A DNA stretch of 64,000 nucleotides from Rivularia sp. PCC 7116 (GTDB lineage Bacteria > Cyanobacteriota > Cyanobacteriia > Cyanobacteriales > Nostocaceae). The stretch lies in assembly GCF_000316665.1 (NCBI RefSeq), contig NC_019678.1, forward strand, positions 7,225,001 through 7,289,000. Direction: 5' to 3'. Below are positions 1-7,245 of the stretch, one piece after another. Both the position numbers and the translations under genes were made by a program. Every line of letters starts with the position of its first letter. The first letter of the stretch is position 1. The notes under the pieces were generated by a model. It saw only the letters and a program-made list of their open reading frames with translations, was not told the origin of the DNA and searched no databases.

Positions 1-345
1 TGGAAGCCGCTTCTTGAAGTGTACCTATAAAAACATAGTCTACGTGTGTTCTGTAGATTTATCCTTAATCTAGAAGACTAGTACTTGAGCCCATAGGCTT
101 TGAGGAGTTTGCAGTAAACATAAAAAATATTCTTCCCCACGCCATTTGCTACAACCGTCGTGTTCCTCGGCAACGCAATGGCTCCTCTCCCCCCTCCCTA
201 TATTTACCCGTAAAATTAATATAGTGGAGTATTAACAGCGATTCTTTCTATAAAAAATCCAAAAACAAATTAGTAGCATAAACTACGTTTATTAGAAACA
301 ATTATTAATTGATTGTTTCTAGAAAACTGTAGCTTTCAGAAATTA
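1..345. other. Left-edge intergenic stretch, no gene recognised
   Basis: I see no convincing reading frame and no RNA gene here. There is a C-rich tract near 190-205 followed by AT-rich sequence leading into the phosphoesterase gene. It may hold the end of an upstream transcription unit outside the window, but nothing supports a specific call. Confidence 0.5.
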
Positions 346-2097
346 ATGATGTTTATTAAGCGCTTCCGCAATCGTCCCGTATCATTAATAACTATATTTA
401 TATGTGTTTTATGTGTAACTTTAGTATATGGGTGTTTACCGAATTCAGAACCTGCTGCTAAAACTTCATCGCTGCTAACAGAGCCTTTTCTACAATTACC
501 AAGAAAAAATTCAGTCCGAGTTGTTTGGTTTACTGAGTTTCCCGGAAATCAAAATACTGTTGCTTACGGTAAAAATCTTAACCAAACTGTTGCAGCTAAA
601 ACTATTAAATTAAGCCATACTCGGGAAGATCAAAAATCCAGAGTCGGGGAACAAACTGAAGACAAACAAGTTTACCAAAAACCAGTTCAGCGCGATATTT
701 GGCGACATGAAGCTGAAGTTACTGACTTAGAGCCTGGTGAAGAAGTTGATTATCAAGTCATTAGTAAACTTAAAAATGGTGGTGAAGCCAAAAGTCAAGT
801 TTATAATCTTTCACCCGCACCTCAAGCTGGTAAACCATTAAAAATTCTTCTTACTTCCGATCATCAGCTTAAACCAATGACGGCTGCAAATCTACAGAAA
901 GCCAAAGAAACAGTCGATGATATTGATGCAGTGTTTATGGCTGGCGACTTAATCAATATACCAGACCGCGCCAGTGAATGGTTTGATGATAATCGCGGCG
1001 GTGCATTTTTTCCGGCTTTGCAAGGTAGAGCTAATTATGAGATAGATAAAAACGGGGTAAAAACAACTTATACTGGTGGTGAAATACTTCAAGAGGCTCC
1101 TATTTTTACCGCTCTTGGCAATCATGAAGTCATGGGAAGAAGAGGTAAAAGTAATAATTTGAACGGCGAATATGGTGATGCAATCCCCCGCGCAGTTGCG
1201 AAGAATTTGTATGATGAATCATCTATAAGAGCCAATTCTTTTAATACCGGCACCTACGAAGAAATTTTTAGTTTACCTGAGAGTAAGTCGGGAGGAGAAA
1301 AGTATTATGCAACAACTTTTGGTGATGTACGCTTAGTAGTACTTTATGCCACAAATATCTGGCGAGTTCCCAGTTTAGAACCAAATGCTAAAGGTAAATA
1401 TCGGGAAAAAGAAGCAGATTTTGATAAACCGGAAGAATGGGGTTACGGACAGCATATTTTTGAACCAATTGATAAAGGTAGTGTTCAGTACAAGTGGTTG
1501 GTTGAAGAACTTAATAGCGCTGAATTTAAAGAAGCAAAATACAAAGTTGTTATGCTGCATCATCCAGTTCATTCCTTGGGTGATAATATTGTTCCGGCTT
1601 ATACCAATCCCGTACAAACAATTGAAAAGGATGATAGCGGAAAAATTATAAACATACGCTACGAATATCCTTTAGAAGAAGATTATTTGATTCGAGATAT
1701 TGTACCTTTATTAGAAGAGAATAACGTCCAACTAGTTTTTTACGGGCATTCTCATTTATGGAATCGTTTTCAAAATGAATCGGGAGTTCATTTTCTGGAA
1801 TCATCTAATGTTGGTAATAGTTACGGTGCTTATTTAGGTGAAAAGAAACGTAACGTACCCAAAGGATATCAAGAGCAATATATTGAAGTTGGAGATCCAA
1901 ATGGTTTAGAACCAATAATGCCATCAATTAAACCATTGATAGGGGAAGATGGTAAACCTTTACCCTATATTGCAAGTAAGGAAATTACCGCATTTAGTAT
2001 TTTGGATACTGGGAAAGGAACGGTTAGCAGCTATTATTTTGATACGACTAAAGCAGACAGTAAAGTAGTCAAATTCGATGAATTTAAATTGGAATAA
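346..2097 (+). CDS. Metallophosphoesterase lipoprotein (purple acid phosphatase-like)
   Basis: Predicted envelope-anchored calcineurin-like phosphoesterase. The N-terminus is basic, then hydrophobic, and ends in a lipobox (LVYG-C, Cys about residue 30), which suggests a lipoprotein. An FN3-like region follows, similar to the N-terminal domain of purple acid phosphatases (WFTEFPG; HEAEVTDLEPG). The metal-binding core then reads in order SDHQ, AGDLIN, LGNHE, MLHHPVH and YGHSH. The second motif has Asn rather than Asp at its last position, so the family's metal site is slightly altered. A TTG at 313 would extend the protein, but the ATG pair at 346/349 gives a more typical signal peptide. It probably releases phosphate from organic esters outside the cytoplasm; the substrate is unknown. 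It stands alone, ending just before a palindrome. Confidence 0.8.
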   Translation: MMFIKRFRNRPVSLITIFICVLCVTLVYGCLPNSEPAAKTSSLLTEPFLQLPRKNSVRVVWFTEFPGNQNTVAYGKNLNQTVAAKTIKLSHTREDQKSRVGEQTEDKQVYQKPVQRDIWRHEAEVTDLEPGEEVDYQVISKLKNGGEAKSQVYNLSPAPQAGKPLKILLTSDHQLKPMTAANLQKAKETVDDIDAVFMAGDLINIPDRASEWFDDNRGGAFFPALQGRANYEIDKNGVKTTYTGGEILQEAPIFTALGNHEVMGRRGKSNNLNGEYGDAIPRAVAKNLYDESSIRANSFNTGTYEEIFSLPESKSGGEKYYATTFGDVRLVVLYATNIWRVPSLEPNAKGKYREKEADFDKPEEWGYGQHIFEPIDKGSVQYKWLVEELNSAEFKEAKYKVVMLHHPVHSLGDNIVPAYTNPVQTIEKDDSGKIINIRYEYPLEEDYLIRDIVPLLEENNVQLVFYGHSHLWNRFQNESGVHFLESSNVGNSYGAYLGEKKRNVPKGYQEQYIEVGDPNGLEPIMPSIKPLIGEDGKPLPYIASKEITAFSILDTGKGTVSSYYFDTTKADSKVVKFDEFKLE

Positions 2098-2108
2098 TTA
2101 ATAATGTA

Positions 2109-2133
2109 CAGACGTAGCACAGTGCTACGTCTG
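2109..2133. repeat. Palindromic repeat, copy 1 (GACGTAGCAC core)
   Basis: Two 12-base arms (CAGACGTAGCAC and GTGCTACGTCTG) are perfectly complementary around a single central A. It lies 11 bases after the phosphoesterase stop and just before the truncated adhesin frame. A nearly identical palindrome sits at 3376-3398, at the other end of the adhesin remnant. It could act as a weak terminator hairpin, but no T-run follows. Confidence 0.8.
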
Positions 2134-2149
2134 CTGATATTGTCCGGTT

Positions 2150-3331
2150 ATGAAACGATGGGGAAGTGTTACAGTTAATTCTCAATCTATTAGGCTCTCA
2201 GGCTTTAATCCTAATAGTTTTGTGCCTAGCATCTTAGGTGGTGCAAATGTCGGAATTGGAGATGCAGGTAATTTAACTATCAACACTCGAAGTTTACAAA
2301 TAGAGGATGGTGCTAGGGTTGATTCTTCTACGGTAAACTCGGGTAACGCAGGAAGTTTAACTATCAATGCTCAAGATTTTATCGAAGTTAGCGGTACTGT
2401 ACCAGGTTCGATTAATCCTAGTTTAATTATCTCTAGTGCAAATATTTTAGATGAGTCTTTACAACAGTTTTTAGGAGTACCAGCCATTCCTAGTGGAGAT
2501 TCGGGAAACGTAACTATAAATACTCCCGTTTTAAAAGTTTCCGATGGTGGTGAAATAACGGTAAGAAATGATGGAACTGGTAAAGGTGGGATTTTAAATA
2601 TTAATGCAAATTCTATACTTCTCAATAGCAAAGGAGAAATTACAGCTTCAACTCAATCTGGTGCAGGAGGTAACATTGATTTGCAACTAAAAGATGGTTT
2701 AATTTTAAGAAATCAAAGTTTTATTTCTGCTGAATCTGGCGGTACAGGTAATGGTGGAAATATTAATATTAATTCACCAGTAATTGCAGGCTTGGAAAAT
2801 AGCGATATTATTGCCAATGCTGTTGAAGGTGATGGTGGAAATATCAATATTAATACGCAAGGTTTATTTGGCTTGCAATTTCAAGATAAGTTAACTATAC
2901 AAAGCGATATTACAGCTAGTTCTGAATTTGGTGTTAACGGTACTGTAGAAATTAATAACCCAGCAATCGATCCTAGTTCGAGTTTGACGCAATTACCGTC
3001 TGATGTAGTTGATAGCAGTCAAAAAGTTGCTAGTGGATGCAGTGTTAATCAAAGTAATAGTTTTACGGTTGTCGGTAAAGGTGGTTTAGCCGTAAATCCT
3101 CAAGAAGCTGTTGCAGAAGTAAATGCTTGGAACGATTTGCGCGATTTGAATATTACTAATAGGAATCAACAAAGAAATATTCAAGTTGAAAATGATTCTC
3201 CGAAACTTATTATTGAAGCTACTGGTTGGGTTGTTAATAAAGAGGGAAATATTGAATTTATTGCTCAATCTGATAATAGGGATAGTTGGCAAAAGGTGAG
3301 TAATTGTAAGGGTGAAGTTGAGAAGATTTAA
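2150..3331 (+). CDS. Filamentous-haemagglutinin-type adhesin, N-terminally truncated
   Basis: The product is a run of beta-helix repeats (GNLTINTRSLQIEDGARV, GNVTINTPVLKVSDGGEI, GGNININ). It closes with a tail typical of cyanobacterial two-partner-secretion adhesins: NPAIDPSSSLTQLP, then VASGC, then a GLAVNPQEA segment and ATGWV. Such proteins usually run to 700-1500 residues with a signal peptide and a secretion domain at the front. Here there is neither: the frame is closed by a TGA at 2135, immediately after a palindrome. Without the secretion domain the product should not be exported, so this is probably a decaying 3' fragment of a surface adhesin. The ATG at 2150 is only the first Met in the open frame, with no clear ribosome site. 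Confidence 0.7.
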   Translation: MKRWGSVTVNSQSIRLSGFNPNSFVPSILGGANVGIGDAGNLTINTRSLQIEDGARVDSSTVNSGNAGSLTINAQDFIEVSGTVPGSINPSLIISSANILDESLQQFLGVPAIPSGDSGNVTINTPVLKVSDGGEITVRNDGTGKGGILNINANSILLNSKGEITASTQSGAGGNIDLQLKDGLILRNQSFISAESGGTGNGGNININSPVIAGLENSDIIANAVEGDGGNININTQGLFGLQFQDKLTIQSDITASSEFGVNGTVEINNPAIDPSSSLTQLPSDVVDSSQKVASGCSVNQSNSFTVVGKGGLAVNPQEAVAEVNAWNDLRDLNITNRNQQRNIQVENDSPKLIIEATGWVVNKEGNIEFIAQSDNRDSWQKVSNCKGEVEKI

Positions 3332-3375
3332 ATTATTATTTGCTGATAATTTCGCATTTTAAGCTCATTTTTTGG

Positions 3376-3398
3376 AAGACGTAGCACTGCTACGTCTT
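3376..3398. repeat. Palindromic repeat, copy 2; possible terminator hairpin
   Basis: Perfect 11-base arms (AAGACGTAGCA / TGCTACGTCTT) around one C. It is the same palindrome as at 2109-2133 with a shorter centre. It lies between the convergent adhesin remnant and dapF, so it may act as a shared hairpin, but the T-run is weak on both strands. Confidence 0.75.
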
Positions 3399-3418
3399 TA
3401 CATTTATGATAGTTTTAT

Positions 3419-4258
3419 CTAAAATTTTCCAGTGAAGACTTTTTCAGCTGGTCCAGTCATATAAATTCTTTGGTCAATTTCCGACCATTCTATTAACAAA
3501 GGTCCTCCAGGGAGTTCTATAGTGGCTTTTCTATCGCATTTTCCAGTTAATACTCCAGCTACCAAAGAAGCACAGGCTCCAGTACCGCAGGCTAAGGTTA
3601 TACCAGCACCGCGCTCCCATACTCGCATTTTTAGGTAATCTGAACTAACAACTTGAATAAATTCGGTGTTGATTCGTTCGGGGAAAACTGAGTGATTCTC
3701 AAACTGGGGACCAATTTTTTCTAACTCTATGGCTGCAACGTCTTCTACAAAAGTAATGCAGTGCGGATTGCCCATATTTACACAGGTGACATCCCAAGAT
3801 TTACCCGCAACTTCCATAGTTTGGTTAACTACCTTCTCACTTTCACCAGCAAGAGTAGTGGGAATTTCACCCGCAGTCAATCTTGGAGTGCCCATATCCA
3901 CTTTAACTTGACCGTCAGACATTAATTGAGGTGTAATCGTACCACCCAAAGTATGAATGCTGTACTTGTCGCTTGTTTTGGCATCTCCTTCCAATTCAGC
4001 TAGAAAAGCAGCCATGCAGCGAATGCCGTTACCGCACATTTCTGGTTCCGAACCATCCGAGTTAAAAATCCGCATAGTATAGTCAGTACCATTTTCTCCA
4101 GGTAAAGCAAAAATGACACCATCCGCACCGATACCAAAATGGCGATCGCACAACTTGATTGCATCCTGTGGAGTCACTGCCGGTTCAGGTTTTGAGCGAT
4201 TATCAATCAAAATAAAATCGTTACCTAAACCCTGATACTTAGTAAAATCAATTGCCAT
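3419..4258 (-). CDS. dapF: Diaminopimelate epimerase
   Basis: Converts LL-diaminopimelate to meso-diaminopimelate, the precursor of lysine and of the peptidoglycan cross-link. The 279-residue length is normal for the family. The two catalytic cysteines sit in their usual contexts: Cys75 in MCGNGIRC and Cys224 in ACGTGACAS. The N-terminal YQGLGNDF and the [10 protein letters not shown] segments are also family-typical. It is a cofactor-independent two-base epimerase acting in the cytoplasm. It is divergent from hfq with a repeat-filled gap between them. The preceding enzyme of the pathway, LL-diaminopimelate aminotransferase, is encoded at 39439-40674. Confidence 0.95.
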   Translation of the reverse strand: MAIDFTKYQGLGNDFILIDNRSKPEPAVTPQDAIKLCDRHFGIGADGVIFALPGENGTDYTMRIFNSDGSEPEMCGNGIRCMAAFLAELEGDAKTSDKYSIHTLGGTITPQLMSDGQVKVDMGTPRLTAGEIPTTLAGESEKVVNQTMEVAGKSWDVTCVNMGNPHCITFVEDVAAIELEKIGPQFENHSVFPERINTEFIQVVSSDYLKMRVWERGAGITLACGTGACASLVAGVLTGKCDRKATIELPGGPLLIEWSEIDQRIYMTGPAEKVFTGKF

Positions 4259-4290
4259 TTGTCTATGAGATGAATTATTACAGATATTAG

Positions 4291-4370
4291 TTGTTGGTTG
4301 TTAGTTGTTAGTTGTTAGTTGTTAAAGCCACTAGTCACTATCCACTAACCACTATCAACTATCCACTATC
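4291..4370. repeat. Heptamer tandem repeats (TTGTTAG and CCACTAT types)
   Basis: About five units of TTGTTAG/TTGTTGG run from 4291 to 4325, followed by units of CCACTAT/TCCACTA/ACCACTA to 4370. These are STRR-type repeats common in Nostocales. They fill almost the whole divergent promoter gap between dapF and hfq. Confidence 0.8.
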
Positions 4371-4378
4371 TAACATTC

Positions 4379-4603
4379 ATGTACAAAATGTTGACAGAAT
4401 TCGATACCTCACTACCAAGCATCAAGCAAGTTCAAAAGTTAATTCAAGAAAACACCCAAATTGAATTAAAGCTCATAACCGGTGATGTAATTGCAGGAAA
4501 AGTATTATGGCAAGACTTACAGTGTTTCTGCATCATGTCAGAAGATAATCAAAAAACTACCGTTTGGAAGCAGGCGATCGCCTTCTTAAAGGTTGGGGAA
4601 TAA
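4379..4603 (+). CDS. hfq: Hfq-like RNA-binding protein (cyanobacterial type)
   Basis: A 74-residue Sm-like protein. The Sm1 part reads IELKLITGDVIAGKVLWQD and the Sm2 part CIMSEDNQKTTVWKQAIAFL. The lead-in LTEFDTSLPSIKQVQ is characteristic of cyanobacterial Hfq, which diverges from enterobacterial Hfq and lacks its classic RNA-contact residues. In other cyanobacteria this protein is linked to type IV pilus function. Two in-frame ATGs compete: 4379, and 4388, which would start the protein MLTEFD as in several relatives. Neither has a clear ribosome site because the heptamer repeats run right up to the gene. It is head-to-head with dapF. Confidence 0.85.
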   Translation: MYKMLTEFDTSLPSIKQVQKLIQENTQIELKLITGDVIAGKVLWQDLQCFCIMSEDNQKTTVWKQAIAFLKVGE

Positions 4604-4611
4604 ATAATCGG

Positions 4612-4746
4612 CATTGGGCATTGGGCATTGGTAATTGGTAATTGTTAATTGGTAATAATTATTCATTCTTCTTCCTATCCCCCCATCTCCTTATCTCCTT
4701 GTCTCCCCATCTCCCTATGCCCCATGCCCCATTCCCCATTCCCCAT
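4612..4746. repeat. Heptamer repeats (GCATTGG, TAATTGG, CCCATCT, CCCCATT types)
   Basis: A run of GGGCATT units, then TAATTGG units, then pyrimidine-rich CCCATCTCC and CCCCATT units fills the gap between the convergent hfq and antiporter genes. The last units touch the antiporter stop codon. Confidence 0.75.
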
Positions 4747-4749
4747 TCT

Positions 4750-7089
4750 TCATTCCCTCAACTCATCGAGCGGTAAATAATCGCGTAAAGCTTCTAATTC
4801 TGCGGCTTTGACTACTGGGATTGATAATACTGCCCGATCGGTTTTAGGTGAAAATAATTCTTCTAGTTGATTTAAAGCGGTTAATCTACCGCACAATAAT
4901 AATTGATCGCGGTTTTGCAGTTTGGTTTTGCTGTTGGGATAGCGAATAAATTTTCTGTCTCTTCTAATTGCTTGTATTTCTACGCCATATTCTTGACGGA
5001 TGTCCAATTCACCCAAAGTTTTTCCTAAAATTAGCGATTTTGTGTTGAGTTTAACCCATTGACAGGCGCTGTTTTCTCCGGGAACTGTTGCTTTCCCCGA
5101 TGCGAATTCGTCTAGGGCTGCTATTTCTTCGGATGAACCAACTACTAAAAGCTTATCTCCTTCTTCTAAAGTGCTTTTTGCGTCGGGGTAATCTATTTCT
5201 AACCCGTTGGTGCGCTTAATTGCCATTAGACTGACTCCTGTTAAGTAGCGCATATCAGCTTGTTCTAAAGTCATTCCTACCAAAGGCGAGTTCATCGGTA
5301 GGGAATACCAGCGTTTGTTTAAATCGGCTGTGGCTCGTCGCAAATCGCGGGCTACTTCGGAGGCTGATTGTTCGGGACGAAAATCTAAATAGTGACGTTG
5401 GCGGATTTCCTGGATTTCTCGCTGTACTGTTGCTGGTGAGAAGCCAACATCTGTTAGTAGAAACGAAACCATTTCTAAACTAGCTTCAAATTCTGGCTGT
5501 ACAACTTCTCGCGCTCCTAGTTGGTATAGTGCTTCAATATTTTTATTGTTTGTAGCGCGCACTACTATATTTAATTCTGGATATAATTCTAAACTGCGCC
5601 GCAGTGATAGACGAGTACTCATAGGATCGGGGAGAGCGATCGCTATTGCTTTAGCTTGGGTAACTCCTGCTGTTTCTAAGACGTGAAAACTCACGCAGTT
5701 GCCGTATACATAAGGAATTTTAGCTTCCCGTAATTGTTGAATTATCCTTTCGGATTGGTCTATAACTACAACTGGGAGTTTGTGAAAAAGCAGCAGTTTT
5801 ACTAAGTTTTTACCGACTCTACCGTAACCGCAAACTATAACATGGTCTTTTATCGGTAAGTCTTCAGCAACGTCGAGGGGTTTGCCTTCACCATTAAGAT
5901 AAGGCTTTAGCCAAGGCATTGATTCAGCCCAATCGAATATAATCGGCACCAATCGCAATAGGAAGGGCGTTAAGATTAATGTGACTGCTGTAGTTCCAAG
6001 AATAAGTAAATATACAGAGCGAGACACTAATCCTAGCTGTTGCCCTTCGCTAGCCAGAACAAAGGAAAATTCACCAATTTGAGCAAGTCCTAAGCCTGCA
6101 ATCAAAGCAGTTTTTAACGGATAGCGGAATATTTTGACTAAAGGAGTAATGATTAAAAATTTACCAATAAATACCAAGGTAACTAATCCTAAAATTAATT
6201 CCAGATTGTTCCATAAAAATACTGGATCGATTAACATTCCGATTGCAGCAAAGAACAAACTAGCGCAAATGTCTCGCAATGGCTCAACATAAGTTAAAGT
6301 TTGGTCGGCGTATTCCACTTCGGAAATCATCAAACCGGCGACAAATGCGCCCATTTCAATGGAAAGTCCTAGTTCTTCTGTTAATAAAGCAATTCCCAAA
6401 CATAAAGCTACTACACCCAACAAAAACAACTCCCGGCTTTCAGTTTGTGCCAGCAATCGCAATAAAGGCGGAATCAACCATATACCTGTAGCAACAGCAC
6501 CTGCTGCAAACAAGCCAATCTTTAACAGAGCCATCAGTACCGCAACACCAAGAGTTTCCACGGGTTGATCGAGAGCAGGTAATACTGCTAGCATTAATCC
6601 CAATGCTAAATCCTGTACCACCAAAATTCCCAACATTACCTGTCCGTGGGGAGCTTCTGTTTCATTGCGCTCCATCAAGCATTTTAGAACTACCGCAGTA
6701 GATGACAAAGATAAAATCGCCCCCAGAAATACACCTTGAACCGGCGAACTTACCCAGCCAACTCCCACCGACACCAGAGCAGTAACTCCGATAGTTAAAA
6801 TAATTTGTAAACCACCACCACCCAAACTTATTTTCTTAACTTTGTTGAGTTCGGCAAAAGAAAACTCTACCCCCAGGGCAAACAACAAAAAAGCAACACC
6901 GAACTGCGCTAAAGTCTCAATTTGAATAAACTCTTTGATTAAACCGAAACCGGCTGGCCCAACCATCATGCCGCCTACGAGATACCCTAGTAAAACGGGT
7001 AAACCTAAAAGCGAAGCAAACAGTCCCCCACCCGCAGCCACAGCGAGAACCGAAACTAAATCAACTATTAATCTAAAATCTTCCTGCAC
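4750..7089 (-). CDS. Cation:proton antiporter of the KefB/CPA2 type with RCK domains
   Basis: An inner-membrane monovalent cation/proton antiporter. The first 400 residues are a string of hydrophobic helices with the CPA2 signature LVVQDLALGL and conserved G-rich segments (GYLVGGMMVGP; GLGLAQIGEFSFVLA). A TrkA-N (RCK) Rossmann domain follows from about residue 415, with the nucleotide-binding motif CGYGRVGKNL. Two TrkA-C repeats end the protein (SPLVGMTLEQADMRYLTGV..., and LILGKTLGELDIRQEYGVE...). The 779-residue length fits two TrkA-C domains. NAD(H) or another ligand on the RCK part probably gates transport. K+ and Na+ are both possible substrates, and the sequence does not tell which. It appears monocistronic. 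Confidence 0.88.
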   Translation of the reverse strand: MQEDFRLIVDLVSVLAVAAGGGLFASLLGLPVLLGYLVGGMMVGPAGFGLIKEFIQIETLAQFGVAFLLFALGVEFSFAELNKVKKISLGGGGLQIILTIGVTALVSVGVGWVSSPVQGVFLGAILSLSSTAVVLKCLMERNETEAPHGQVMLGILVVQDLALGLMLAVLPALDQPVETLGVAVLMALLKIGLFAAGAVATGIWLIPPLLRLLAQTESRELFLLGVVALCLGIALLTEELGLSIEMGAFVAGLMISEVEYADQTLTYVEPLRDICASLFFAAIGMLIDPVFLWNNLELILGLVTLVFIGKFLIITPLVKIFRYPLKTALIAGLGLAQIGEFSFVLASEGQQLGLVSRSVYLLILGTTAVTLILTPFLLRLVPIIFDWAESMPWLKPYLNGEGKPLDVAEDLPIKDHVIVCGYGRVGKNLVKLLLFHKLPVVVIDQSERIIQQLREAKIPYVYGNCVSFHVLETAGVTQAKAIAIALPDPMSTRLSLRRSLELYPELNIVVRATNNKNIEALYQLGAREVVQPEFEASLEMVSFLLTDVGFSPATVQREIQEIRQRHYLDFRPEQSASEVARDLRRATADLNKRWYSLPMNSPLVGMTLEQADMRYLTGVSLMAIKRTNGLEIDYPDAKSTLEEGDKLLVVGSSEEIAALDEFASGKATVPGENSACQWVKLNTKSLILGKTLGELDIRQEYGVEIQAIRRDRKFIRYPNSKTKLQNRDQLLLCGRLTALNQLEELFSPKTDRAVLSIPVVKAAELEALRDYLPLDELRE

Positions 7090-7164
7090 AGGCTTATAAA
7101 AAAATATATTTATTCCTTGTATCCAGCATACAAAGTTTTGTGAAGACTGTCTCAGGAATCGGCG

Positions 7165-7206
7165 AGCAGTGAGCAGTGAACAGTAAGCAGTGAACAGTGA
7201 ACAGTT
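7165..7206. repeat. Heptamer repeats (CAGTGAA/CAGTGAG type)
   Basis: About six units of the CAGTGAA family lie between the five-PAS kinase 3' end and the antiporter gene. The same unit recurs at 16810-16880, 17259-17300 and 21601-21637. Confidence 0.8.
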
Positions 7207-7245
7207 ATTTATTTTCTTCCACCTCTTCCCCCTCTCCCAATCACT

